NCBI GenBank assembly: GCA_900545025.1 | Contig: UQXH01000005.1 | Span: 1-64,000, forward strand | DNA from: an uncultured Phascolarctobacterium sp. | GTDB lineage: Bacteria > Bacillota > Negativicutes > Acidaminococcales > Acidaminococcaceae | Direction of reading: 5' to 3' | DNA length: 64,000 nucleotides | In this document: positions 51,945 through 60,486 of the stretch, piece by piece | Layout of the letters: every line of letters starts with the position of its first letter | Numbering within the stretch: position 1 is the stretch's first letter | Program-made: the position numbers and the translations under genes | Notes under the pieces: generated by a model | The model's input: the letters and a program-made list of their open reading frames with translations, nothing else | What the model was told of the DNA's origin: nothing | Database searches by the model: none

Positions 51945-52044
51945 AATACCGGGCACCCCTGCGGCACATGAAAGTATCCGCTTAAGGCTGCTTCCTTCCG
52001 GACCTGACCTGGTTCACAGGCTCCCATTGCGCAGGACCCGGCAT
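51945..52044 (-). ncRNA. ffs: SRP RNA (4.5S, small bacterial type)
   Basis: On the - strand the domain IV hallmark appears: CCAGGTCAGGTCCGGAAGG followed by AAGCAGCC. The outer arms GCCGGGTCCTGCGC and GCCGCAGGGGTGCCCGGT pair to close the ~100-nt hairpin. It binds Ffh for cotranslational membrane targeting. Placed between tRNA-Ser and dnaX as in many Firmicutes. Ends are estimated to within a few bases. Confidence 0.95.
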
Positions 52045-52101
52045 CTGCGGTCCTACAGAGAAGCAAAATAAAAAAAGCCGCTTGTTGCGGTGATTTCTAA
52101 A

Positions 52102-52191
52102 TGGCGGAGAGAGAGGGATTCGAACCCTCGGTACGGTTTCCCGTACACACGCTTTCCAGGCGTGCACCTTCAACCGCTCGGTCATCTCTCC
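52102..52191 (-). tRNA. tRNA-Ser (anticodon GGA)
   Basis: A 90-nt class II tRNA. The acceptor stem is GGAGAGA/TCTCTCC, the D-arm TGACCGAGCGGTTGAAGGT and the anticodon loop CTGGAAA with GGA (complement at 52155-52157). It has a long variable arm GTACGGGAAACCGTAC, T-loop GGTTCGAATCC and an encoded CCA end. Anticodon GGA reads UCC, the specifier seen in the serine T-box at 24943-25223. Confidence 0.98.
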
Positions 52192-52236
52192 AGGTTGAAA
52201 ACTAAAGCATTGTTCAATTTTTCCAGCACATAACGT

Positions 52237-52293
52237 ACTTGCAGTCAGAACAACTGCAAGTAGTATTATACTGGTTTTTGCCAAATGCGTCAA
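52237..52293 (-). promoter_or_regulatory. Promoter of tRNA-Ser/SRP RNA with start-site hairpin
   Basis: On the - strand TTGACG (52288-52293), 17-bp spacer, TATAAT (52265-52270). Directly after the -10 box lies a perfect inverted repeat ACTTGCAGT/ACTGCAAGT (52237-52245 with 52253-52261) at the expected transcription start, possibly an operator or a 5' stem of the transcript. Confidence 0.75.
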
Positions 52294-52328
52294 GCATTTT
52301 CTTGTATTTTTGTAAAATATTTTATACT

Positions 52329-53177
52329 TTACTCATCACTGCCGTCTTCAGCAGGCAGCAACAGGATGGAACAGTCCGCATTCAGGATAACATTCTGGGA
52401 AGTACTGCCGATGACAAGTCCTTTCACCAGCCCTGCGCCGGTCTTGGTCATCATAATCATGGTAATGTGCTCCTGACGTACCAGATGTACGATTTCTTTG
52501 GAGGCGGCACCTTTGGCAATACAGAAATCAGCGTCGATACCGAAGATCTTCATCTCGTCGACCAGCTCCTGCAGCAGCAGGCGGGCATTGCTGTATTGCT
52601 CTTTGTAATCGTGCTTGCTACGGCTGCGTTCAATAACATGCACAAAAATAACCTTGCCCACATATTCGCGCAAGCCGCGGACTATATTGAGCGCGGACAG
52701 AGACTTTCTGGAAAAATCCGTAGGAATCATGACCGTATTCAGCAGCTTGCTGCCGTTAACGCAGTCTTCATCCTTATTGATAAACAGCGGCAGCGTCGCG
52801 GCGCGCGCCAAATCAAAGGTCGTACTGCCCATGATGGCGCTCTTGATAAAGCCCTTGCCATGAGAAGCTACCATGAGCAGGTCTGCCTCTATTTCCTCGC
52901 CGGCCCTGCTGATGGCCTCAAAAGGCTCTCCTACCGGCGTTATTACTGAAACTTCCTCATATCCTGCCTGTTCCAGATCGTTTTTATACCCTTCTAAACG
53001 GCTGCTAACTTTTTTGTAATTACTACCGTCAGGGTCGGCGTCATCGTCATCATCAAAAACGTGCGCCAGAACCACTTCCGTTTCCGTATCGGGGCAAAGG
53101 CTGAACAGACACTCGGTAAGATTATCGGACTGCGGCGTCAAATCAGTGGCCAGCAATACCTTGTCGAATGTACTCAT
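52329..53177 (-). CDS. Universal stress protein, tandem UspA domains
   Basis: 282 residues made of two Usp domains. Each ends in a nucleotide-binding loop: SHGKGFIKSAIMGSTT in the first and KTGAGLVKGLVIGSTSQNV in the second (G-x2-G-x9-G-S/T pattern). The starts are VLLATDLTPQSD and VMIPTDFSRKS. An acidic insert DDDDDADPDGS sits after the first strand. Role is general stress adaptation; the ligand is probably ATP. Monocistronic. Confidence 0.92.
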   Translation of the reverse strand: MSTFDKVLLATDLTPQSDNLTECLFSLCPDTETEVVLAHVFDDDDDADPDGSNYKKVSSRLEGYKNDLEQAGYEEVSVITPVGEPFEAISRAGEEIEADLLMVASHGKGFIKSAIMGSTTFDLARAATLPLFINKDEDCVNGSKLLNTVMIPTDFSRKSLSALNIVRGLREYVGKVIFVHVIERSRSKHDYKEQYSNARLLLQELVDEMKIFGIDADFCIAKGAASKEIVHLVRQEHITMIMMTKTGAGLVKGLVIGSTSQNVILNADCSILLLPAEDGSDE

Positions 53178-53271
53178 CTATCTGCTCCTTAAAAATATAT
53201 TTATCTGTTTACTTTCGCCGTAAAATATAAAATTCCTGCTACATACGGACAAAAATACTGTCGCTGCACGT

Positions 53272-53296
53272 AAAAAGGGACGCCTCGCAGCGTCCC
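53272..53296 (-). terminator. Terminator of the EFR1-FAD-MetQ-M20 operon
   Basis: GGGACGC (53277-53283) with GCGTCCC (53290-53296), T5 on the - strand; 16 bp past the M20 gene. Confidence 0.88.
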
Positions 53297-53312
53297 CGTA
53301 AATAATGTGCGC

Positions 53313-54440
53313 CTATAAAGCTAAGGCCTTGTGAATCAATCTCTGCAGGATGCGGCAGCCATGAGCCATATCCTGATGTTCAAAGGCCATCTCGGGGTCA
53401 TGCAGTCCCGGCTGCAGATTACAGCCAAGACCGATAAAGCCGGTTTGCAGCCGCGGTCTGTGCATAGCATAAAAATTAAAGTCCTCGCCTACCGTAGTAG
53501 CCGCACTGTCGATAAGCCCTTCCTGTCCAAGCTCGGCAATAATGGCTTCGCGCGCGATTGCAGCCATCGTACCGTCAAAGCTTGAGGCCGGACAGGTACC
53601 AACTATTTCTGCAGAAGCCCTGGCGCCATAAACAGCCGCAGTACCGGTTATGACAGCCATAACCCGCTGACGCAGCTGCGCCATTTCCTCGTTAGAAGTA
53701 GAACGCAGGTCAAAGCCCAGCTCTGCCTTGGCGCAGATGGAATTAAGAGAGCCGCCGCCGGCTACGAAGCTGGTAGTCTTCACATTGCCGCATAAAAGCG
53801 GATCTGTGTGCAGTGCATTGACCGCATTGACCACTGCCGCCCCCACGTCAATGGCGTTGACGCCCAGATGGGGCTTGGAACCATGAGCAGGCATGCCTTC
53901 GATAACAGCCCGCATCAACGTACAGGCAGTCCAGCGTACCGTAGCTATCGCCTGGCCACTGCCAGCCATCTGGCTGCTCATCAGGTGGATACCGAACAGA
54001 TAGTCCACATCATCCAGCACGCCTGCTTCAAGCAGACACAACGCTCCCTTGCCTATCTCCTCTGCCGGCTGGAAGATAATCTTCAGCTTGCCGCAGTCAA
54101 TACCCTGTGCCGCCAGTTCTTCCGCCGCGGCAAGCACCATGGCCATATGGGCATCATGTCCGCAGGCATGGACGCCCCGCTCGCTGCCGTCAGCCTGCCT
54201 GAACATCAGACAGTCCATATCAGAACGCAGCGCCGCTACCGGCCCCGGCTTGCCGCTGTCCAGCACGCCGACGACTCCTGTCGCCGGCCTGCCTTCATAA
54301 ACGCCCACCTGCTCCTGTACATCGTACCCAGCCTCACGCAGGCGCTGCGCCAGGAACGCCGCTGTCCTTATCTCGCAGAAAGCAGGCTCCGGCATGGCAT
54401 GCAGCTGCTGCCAGATTGCCTCTATACGTTCTGTCAGCAT
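53313..54440 (-). CDS. M20 family amidohydrolase (N-acyl amino acid hydrolase-like)
   Basis: A zinc amidohydrolase of about 375 residues, M20D type: LRSDMDCL, VHACGHDAHMAMVLAAAE (metal ligands), FQPAEEIGKGA (catalytic Glu pair), GMPAHGSKPHLGVNAID (lid His), VGEDFNFYA. The usual first-strand glutamate-rich region is present. Substrate unknown; the metQ-like gene just upstream points to N-acyl methionine or related amides (inference). Start ATG at 54440 follows GGAAGTG. Confidence 0.9.
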   Translation of the reverse strand: MLTERIEAIWQQLHAMPEPAFCEIRTAAFLAQRLREAGYDVQEQVGVYEGRPATGVVGVLDSGKPGPVAALRSDMDCLMFRQADGSERGVHACGHDAHMAMVLAAAEELAAQGIDCGKLKIIFQPAEEIGKGALCLLEAGVLDDVDYLFGIHLMSSQMAGSGQAIATVRWTACTLMRAVIEGMPAHGSKPHLGVNAIDVGAAVVNAVNALHTDPLLCGNVKTTSFVAGGGSLNSICAKAELGFDLRSTSNEEMAQLRQRVMAVITGTAAVYGARASAEIVGTCPASSFDGTMAAIAREAIIAELGQEGLIDSAATTVGEDFNFYAMHRPRLQTGFIGLGCNLQPGLHDPEMAFEHQDMAHGCRILQRLIHKALAL

Positions 54441-54452
54441 TATCTTCACTTC

Positions 54453-55283
54453 CTATTCCTTCCAGCCGATGGATACGGAGCCGGGGAAATGTTCTCTGAT
54501 GAATTTGGCATTTTCAGAAGACTGGTAAACCTTGCGGAACTGTTCCAGCCGCGGGTCGTCCAGCGTCGCTTTACGTACGGCAACGATATTTACATAGAAA
54601 GAATCAGCTGTTTCGCTGACAATAGCATCTTTGGCCGGGTTAAGTCCTGCTTCCAGCGCATAAGTGGTATTGATGGCAGCGCACTCCACATCCTCCAGGC
54701 TGCGTGGGATAGCTGCTGCTTCCAGCTCGATAAATTTAAAGTTATGCGGATTTTCTGTAATATCCTGCAAAGTAGTATCAATATTCTTGATGTCTTTAAC
54801 CTTGATCAGGCCGTTTTCCGCCAGCATCAGGATAGCGCGGCTGCCATTGGACGGGTCGTTGGGGATGGCGATAGTCGCGCCGTCAGGGATGGGCTGTCCG
54901 GGTTTGATTTTCTTGGAATAGACATTGATAGGGAACAATGCTGTCGGGAAAGCGCTTACCAGGTCAAAGCTCGGCTCCTTCTTTAAAGTTGCGTCGAGGA
55001 ACGGTTTATGCTGATAGCAGTTAGCCCAGATGTCGCCTTGCGCCAGTGCCGTGTTAGGCGTTACAAAATCACTGAATTCCACGATTTCAATCTTCAATCC
55101 CTGCTTGGCTGCCAGCTTCTGGACATTTTCCATAATTTCCGCATGAGGTCCGGGGTTGACGCCAACCTTGACCGGCTTGCTGTAATCAGGCTTTGCTTCT
55201 TTTTTATCGCCGCCGCAGCCGCTGAGGGCAAAGACAGCCAGACACAGTATTGCAGCAGCTAAGATACGCAGTAATTTATTCAT
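54453..55283 (-). CDS. MetQ/NlpA-family substrate-binding lipoprotein
   Basis: A 276-residue periplasmic lipoprotein with signal peptide ending in FALSGC (lipobox Cys23). The NlpA domain has VGVNPGPHAEIMENV, EFSDFVTPNTALAQGDIWANCYQHKPFLD, IAIPNDPSNGSRAILML and INTTYALEAGLNP. The family binds D- or L-methionine for the MetNI importer, but no metN or metI lies in the window, so this copy is an orphan that must borrow a distant permease or serve another role. Confidence 0.92.
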   Translation of the reverse strand: MNKLLRILAAAILCLAVFALSGCGGDKKEAKPDYSKPVKVGVNPGPHAEIMENVQKLAAKQGLKIEIVEFSDFVTPNTALAQGDIWANCYQHKPFLDATLKKEPSFDLVSAFPTALFPINVYSKKIKPGQPIPDGATIAIPNDPSNGSRAILMLAENGLIKVKDIKNIDTTLQDITENPHNFKFIELEAAAIPRSLEDVECAAINTTYALEAGLNPAKDAIVSETADSFYVNIVAVRKATLDDPRLEQFRKVYQSSENAKFIREHFPGSVSIGWKE

Positions 55284-55297
55284 TTTCTCACTCTCCG

Positions 55298-56695
55298 TTA
55301 TGCGTTAAATACTTTACCCGGATTCAGGATATTATTGGGGTCCATAGCGCGTTTAATAGAACGCATGATTTCCATCTCTACCGGGTTGGTGTAAGTCTCC
55401 ATGGCAGGCAGCTTCTTGGCGCCGATACCATGCTCGCCGCTCAGTCGGCCGCCCAGACTGTACACGTAAGCATAGGCTTCGGCATGGAAGCGCTGCAGTT
55501 CATCTTCCCACTGCTCGTCGCTCATATCGCCTTTCAGAATCTGGAAATGCAGGTTGCCGTCTCCGGCATGAGCCAAAGTAAAGAGCTTAAAGCTGTAATT
55601 TTTGGAAACTTCTGTCAGGTGCTCGATGCAGACCGCAATCTTATCCACGGGCACAACCAGGTCGTCAGAAGTGCTTACCTTGGACAGCAAGCGAGTTGCC
55701 TCCAGGCAGTTGCGGCGGATCTTCCACACGCGCTCGTCAGCTTCCAGTACGTCGGTAGCGCCGCTGGCAGTGCAGATTTCATCCAGCTGTTCCATCTTCA
55801 TCTCCAGCTCATCTTCATTAAAGGTTTCCACAGTAACGATGACGTAGCTGCCGTCTTCATAATGCGGCAATTTAATTTCAGAATAATCGCTGGCTGCACG
55901 TACAAAATTATTATCCATAAATTCTACGCTGGTAGGATTAAGGCCGGCCTTAATCAGATTGGGTACCAGGTCAACCGCTTGATTGACATCAGTAAAGATA
56001 GCCAAAATATCAATCTTGTACGGACACAGCGGCAAAAGCTTCAATGTCGCCTTGGTAATGATGCCCAGTGTACCTTCGCTGCCCATAGCCAGCTGTTCCA
56101 GGCAGTAACCGGTAGAACATTTTTTCAGGCGGGAGCCAAGCTCTGCAATCTCACCTGTCGGCGTTACTACTTCCACAGAATATACCTGATGACGAGTTGT
56201 GCCATAGCGCACCGCCTTATTGCCGCCGGCATTGGTAGCAATATTGCCGCCGATAAGGCAGCTTTCCGCGCTGCAGGGATCGCCTGCATACAACAGACCT
56301 GCTTCGTTGGCTTTCTGCTGGATTTCTACGGTACGCGCGCCTGCTTCTACCACCATATACATAGCGTCGGCATTCAGTTCTATAATCTTATCCATACGCT
56401 CCAAAAGCAGCACGATACCGCCGCATACAGGTACAGCGCCGCAGGAAACACTGGTTCCGGCACTGCGGGGAGTTACCGGCACCAGATATTTATTAGCTAT
56501 CTTCATTACCGCCGCTACTTCTTCCGTACTGCCCGGCAGTACTACAGCCTCGGGCAGATGATGATAATGCGGGTCGGTTTCTTCATCCGTCTTATAGCGA
56601 TCGAGGGTTTCCCCATCTACCTTCACATTTTCTGCTCCTACTGCTGCACGCAGCGCTTCCAGGACTTCCTCGGTTACAGGGTTATACTTTGTCAT
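55298..56695 (-). CDS. FAD-linked oxidase (GlcD/D-lactate dehydrogenase family), copy 1
   Basis: 465 residues; FAD-binding PCMH domain with VTPRSAGTSVSCGAVPVCGG, SAESCLIGGNIATNAGGNKAVRYG and MGSEGTLGIITKATLKL. The C-terminal cap has VPVDKIAVCIEHL, HAGDGNLHFQIL and GGRLSGEHGIGAKK. Oxidises a 2-hydroxyacid such as D-lactate or glycolate. Tandem paralogue of the next gene upstream, 40 bp away. Electrons may go to the EFR1 ferredoxin or an Etf; no etf genes are visible. Confidence 0.92.
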   Translation of the reverse strand: MTKYNPVTEEVLEALRAAVGAENVKVDGETLDRYKTDEETDPHYHHLPEAVVLPGSTEEVAAVMKIANKYLVPVTPRSAGTSVSCGAVPVCGGIVLLLERMDKIIELNADAMYMVVEAGARTVEIQQKANEAGLLYAGDPCSAESCLIGGNIATNAGGNKAVRYGTTRHQVYSVEVVTPTGEIAELGSRLKKCSTGYCLEQLAMGSEGTLGIITKATLKLLPLCPYKIDILAIFTDVNQAVDLVPNLIKAGLNPTSVEFMDNNFVRAASDYSEIKLPHYEDGSYVIVTVETFNEDELEMKMEQLDEICTASGATDVLEADERVWKIRRNCLEATRLLSKVSTSDDLVVPVDKIAVCIEHLTEVSKNYSFKLFTLAHAGDGNLHFQILKGDMSDEQWEDELQRFHAEAYAYVYSLGGRLSGEHGIGAKKLPAMETYTNPVEMEIMRSIKRAMDPNNILNPGKVFNA

Positions 56696-56735
56696 ACTTC
56701 ATTCAATCCTTTCTTCCTACAATTCTACCATGCTG

Positions 56736-58136
56736 CTAAGCATTAAATATCTTACCCGGGTTCAGGATCAGCTTGGGATCCCAGGCCAGCTTAATCTTAC
56801 GCATCAGATCCAGCTCGCCTGCCGGGGTAAAGGCTTCCATATAGGCCAGTTTCTTGGCGCCGATACCGTGCTCGCCTGCCAGGCGGCCACCCTGACTGTA
56901 CGCGTAGCTGTATACCTCGTTATGGAAGGCAGCTACATTATTTTCCCATTCTTCATCGGTCAGGTCACACTTGCACAGCACGATATGCAGGTTGCCATCG
57001 CCGATATGGGCATTGATTTTTACAGGGAACGGATATTTTTCTCCTACCTGCATAATGTATTTAATCGTCTCGGCAATCTTATCTACCGGTACTACTACGT
57101 CATCCGTCAAGGATACCAGGCTGATGAGGCGTACAGATTCCTGACAGTTGCGGCGCATGCTCCAGATGCGGTCGTCAGCCTCCAGCACGTCGATAGCGCC
57201 TGCCGCTTCGCACAGCTCATCCAGCTTCTCCATCTTGAGGTCCAGCTCGTCTTCCGTAAAGGTTTCCACAGTAATGATAACATAGATACCCTCTTCGTAA
57301 TGAGGCGCACCCTTAAACTCAATATAATCAGCAGTGCTGCGCACATAGGAATTATCCATATATTCGATGCTGGTGGGATTAAGTCCGGCCTGCATAATCT
57401 TGGGCACTACATCCAGCGCTTTGACGGGGTCGTCAAACACAGCCAGCAAATCAAAACGGTACGGCGGCAGCGGCTGTAATTTCAGCGTTGCCTTGGTAAT
57501 AATACCCAGCGTACCTTCGCTGCCCATGATGAGCTGCTCCATGCAGTATCCCGTAGAGCATTTTTTCAGTCTTGCACCGACTTCGACGATTTCACCTGTC
57601 GGCGTAACCACTTCCAGGCTGTATACCTGGTTCCGGGTAACACCGTAGCGCACAGCCTTATTGCCGCCGGCGTTGGTTGCCAGGTTGCCGCCTATTTGAC
57701 AGCTTTCGGCGCTGCAGGGGTCGCCTGCATATAAAAATCCTGCTTCATTGGCACGTTTTTGAATATCGATAGTGCGCACTCCGGCTTCTACTACCATGTA
57801 CATAGCCGTAGTATCCATTTCCAGAATCCTGTTCATGCGTTCCATCAAGAGCACGATACCGCCGCAGACCGGAATAGCGCCGTCTGCCAAGCTGGTACCG
57901 CCGCCGCGCACCGTCACAGGCACATTATATTTGTTACACAGCTTTACTACCGCTGCTACTTCCTCACTGCTGCCCGGCAGCACTACCGCCTCCGGCAGAT
58001 GGAACATCCTTGGGTCTGTTTCTTCATCAGTCTTGTACTGCTCCAGCTTGTCAGCCGCAGTCAGTACATAACCTGCTCCCAAAGCAGCTTCCAGTTCTGC
58101 CAGCATTTCTTGATTTACAGAAGCATATTCTCTCAT
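56736..58136 (-). CDS. FAD-linked oxidase (GlcD/D-lactate dehydrogenase family), copy 2
   Basis: 466 residues and clearly homologous along its length to copy 1 (shared TDEETDP, LPEAVVLPGS, EVVTPTGEI, GEHGIGAKKL). It differs in the metal/substrate region (HIGDGNLHIVLCKC instead of HAGDGNLHFQILKG), suggesting a different hydroxyacid. Its ATG follows directly on the TAA of the EFR1 gene. It also has VTVRGGGTSLADGAIPVCGG. Confidence 0.92.
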   Translation of the reverse strand: MREYASVNQEMLAELEAALGAGYVLTAADKLEQYKTDEETDPRMFHLPEAVVLPGSSEEVAAVVKLCNKYNVPVTVRGGGTSLADGAIPVCGGIVLLMERMNRILEMDTTAMYMVVEAGVRTIDIQKRANEAGFLYAGDPCSAESCQIGGNLATNAGGNKAVRYGVTRNQVYSLEVVTPTGEIVEVGARLKKCSTGYCMEQLIMGSEGTLGIITKATLKLQPLPPYRFDLLAVFDDPVKALDVVPKIMQAGLNPTSIEYMDNSYVRSTADYIEFKGAPHYEEGIYVIITVETFTEDELDLKMEKLDELCEAAGAIDVLEADDRIWSMRRNCQESVRLISLVSLTDDVVVPVDKIAETIKYIMQVGEKYPFPVKINAHIGDGNLHIVLCKCDLTDEEWENNVAAFHNEVYSYAYSQGGRLAGEHGIGAKKLAYMEAFTPAGELDLMRKIKLAWDPKLILNPGKIFNA

Positions 58137-58910
58137 TTATCTTCCCACCTTATCCATTTCTTCTATACTAATCTTGGGATTAACATACCTGGTCTTGCTG
58201 TTTACTTTCTTGCGTCCGACACGGATAGCGCTTTGCGGACACCAGTGCAGGCAGCCAAGACAGGTAGCACAACGCCGGCCCAGAATCGGTCTGCCATCCT
58301 GCATGGAGATATTGCCTGTAGGACAGATACGCTCACAGATACCGCAGCCCACGCATTTTGTTGCATCCACCTGCAGCTTATCTATCTGCAGCACGCTGCG
58401 CATAAAGGCCCAGCCCAGGGCCGTGCCGCCATGCTCCCACAGGAAAGCGCCCTGGCAGCGCTCCGTAGTCTGCACACGTTCAGATAGCTGTTTCTGTACA
58501 GCCGTCAGTTTAGGCTCTGCCGCAGTCAGCATCCTGCTGCGGACAAATTCCGGCACCGCAAAAAAATTGTCCGGCATAACAATATCCTGGGCATAGTCCA
58601 GTTTTATCCCTTGCTCATTCAATAACTCCCGCAGCTGCTTTAAAGCAAAACCGGCATTAGCGCCCATAGTAACCAAGGAAAAACAATACTCCGGTGCAGC
58701 CTGTAGCTGCTTAAGGAACTCCACCGCAAACGGCGGCAGGGCAAAACAATATACGGGGCAGACGATGCCCACGATGTCATCCTGCACCTTATAAGGTCTG
58801 CGCAGATAATCGTCCATCTTTTCCACGCGACAGTCCGTAAATACATCCCGCGCTTTTTGCGCTGCATACAGGCTATTGCCCGTACCGCTTAAATAAAATA
58901 TAACAGCCAT
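58137..58910 (-). CDS. EFR1-type flavodoxin-ferredoxin protein
   Basis: 257 residues: an N-terminal flavodoxin-like domain (IFYLSGTGNSLYAA, CPVYCFALPPFAVEFLKQL) joined to a C-terminal two-[4Fe-4S] ferredoxin (CVGCGICERICP and CATCLGCLHWCP, about 185-230). EFR1 proteins are presumed electron carriers. First gene of an operon with two FAD-linked oxidases, so it may accept their electrons. A promoter was not fixed. Confidence 0.9.
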   Translation of the reverse strand: MAVIFYLSGTGNSLYAAQKARDVFTDCRVEKMDDYLRRPYKVQDDIVGIVCPVYCFALPPFAVEFLKQLQAAPEYCFSLVTMGANAGFALKQLRELLNEQGIKLDYAQDIVMPDNFFAVPEFVRSRMLTAAEPKLTAVQKQLSERVQTTERCQGAFLWEHGGTALGWAFMRSVLQIDKLQVDATKCVGCGICERICPTGNISMQDGRPILGRRCATCLGCLHWCPQSAIRVGRKKVNSKTRYVNPKISIEEMDKVGR

Positions 58911-58986
58911 AGCATTCTCCCGTTATAAAAAATCCTTCCTAATTATAATACAAAAAACGGCGTTTGTCTTGCCGGACTATGTAAAA

Positions 58987-59009
58987 AAGCAGCGCACAAG
59001 GCGCTGCTT
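58987..59009 (-). terminator. Terminator of the FadL-type gene
   Basis: AAGCAGCGC with GCGCTGCTT, loop ACAAG, T6 on the - strand, after a 100-nt 3' untranslated stretch. Confidence 0.88.
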
Positions 59010-59109
59010 AGTAAAAACTGTATTATATTTTACATTTAAACTCTGACTGACCACAAATACATACTGCTGTTACATTAGCAAAGATATGATTTATCCTTAT
59101 GCTGCTCGC

Positions 59110-60357
59110 TTAAAAATTACGCTGATAGCTGATGCCAAAAATCTTGGCATAGTTATCATAGGTATGAGCACTGCTGTAGCCGTCAGTCTGATGTCCGGCA
59201 AAATCCAAACCACCGATATCCATCCAGCCTAAAGTCATGGCAAGAGTTTGATCCTTGTCGTGGTATTGCGCACCGATAGAATAGGTACGGCGATTGCCGG
59301 TCGGCACGATAAAGTCACCGCCGTCATAGGGAATAGAAGATTCGTCATAAGCAAAGCCCGCCATCACACTGTATTTATCGCTGAGCTTATGCTCTACGCC
59401 GATAGCATAACGCCAGCCGTCCGACCAGTTTTTAGGAGACTCTGATTTATCACTTCCAGGAATACCTGGAATAATCGGTCCATCAAAATAAATATTCAGT
59501 GCATCGTAGGAACTCCAGCCTGTACGAGTTGCATTTAATTCCACACGGGTTTTATCATCAAATTTATGATTGTAACCGATGCTCCAGCTGTCCGGCAATG
59601 TTACAACTCCATATGCATCTTTATAAGATGTGCCTCCCATAGCATCTGGAAAATAACCTTTGAAATCAGCTTCCATAGAATGGGTAATCTTGCTGCGGTA
59701 TACTACGCCCATTTCATTTTTATCATCAAAGGCATAATTTACTGCCGCATTCCAGCCCAGTGCATAGCTTTCACCAGATGTATGTGTCGGCCCAACAACA
59801 CCAACAAGATTATTGTAAAGGTTTTTCTCTAAATCTAATCCCACGTAGTTAATGTCTGCACCTACAGCCGCGCTCCATTTCTTATCAAATTTACGGGCGT
59901 AGGTAGGAGTAACGCTCACGCCAACCAGCTTGGAGAAAAACGCGTTAGTAGCTGCCGTAGAGCTTCTTTCAAACTCGGAAATCATCCCGAAACGGGTATA
60001 AGCGCCGATACCGAACCATTCCTTGTCATTGAGCTGCTTTACATAGTAGCCTCCCGGCACCCAAGCCGCATGCACTACATTCTGACCTGACTCGGTACTT
60101 CCGTCCTTATTCTCCAAAGTATATTTCCCATGGGGGCTGATATAGACGGCGCTCTGCTTGAAAGCCTCTCCCTCTACCTTGGTGATAGAAGCCGGATTGT
60201 AAGCAATATTGGCTGCGTCGCCTTCCGCAAACATGCGCGCGCCACCCATGGCCACGCCTTCCGCACTCCATTCGTTAATGGCAAAGCCCTCTGCGCCTGC
60301 CGTCTGGGGCAGCAAAAGTACTGCCGCCGCACTTAAAGCAAGTATCTGTTTTTTCAT
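59110..60357 (-). CDS. OmpP1/FadL-family outer membrane porin
   Basis: 415 residues. The signal peptide is MKKQILALSAAAVLLLPQTAGA, then EGFAINEWSAEGVAMGGARMFAEGDAANIAYNPASITKVEG, the conserved FadL hatch region, and a long beta-barrel ending in an aromatic C-terminus (ISYQRNF). Family members carry hydrophobic molecules such as fatty acids across the outer membrane, so the cell is diderm. ATG at 60357 follows AAAGGATG. FakAB elsewhere in the window could use imported fatty acids. Confidence 0.94.
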   Translation of the reverse strand: MKKQILALSAAAVLLLPQTAGAEGFAINEWSAEGVAMGGARMFAEGDAANIAYNPASITKVEGEAFKQSAVYISPHGKYTLENKDGSTESGQNVVHAAWVPGGYYVKQLNDKEWFGIGAYTRFGMISEFERSSTAATNAFFSKLVGVSVTPTYARKFDKKWSAAVGADINYVGLDLEKNLYNNLVGVVGPTHTSGESYALGWNAAVNYAFDDKNEMGVVYRSKITHSMEADFKGYFPDAMGGTSYKDAYGVVTLPDSWSIGYNHKFDDKTRVELNATRTGWSSYDALNIYFDGPIIPGIPGSDKSESPKNWSDGWRYAIGVEHKLSDKYSVMAGFAYDESSIPYDGGDFIVPTGNRRTYSIGAQYHDKDQTLAMTLGWMDIGGLDFAGHQTDGYSSAHTYDNYAKIFGISYQRNF

Positions 60358-60456
60358 GTATTTACATCCTTTCAGTGGGATATGTTTCAATATTGTATAT
60401 TTTATCAGTTTTTTGAATTTTTCAAACAAAATCTTTTAATCATCTGTTTAATCACT

Positions 60457-60485
60457 AAAAAAGGACTGCTACAGCAGTCCTTTTT
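60457..60485 (-). terminator. Terminator of the TPR gene
   Basis: AAAAAGGACTGC with GCAGTCCTTTTT, loop TACA; abuts the stop codon of the TPR gene. Confidence 0.9.
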
Positions 60486-60486
60486 C

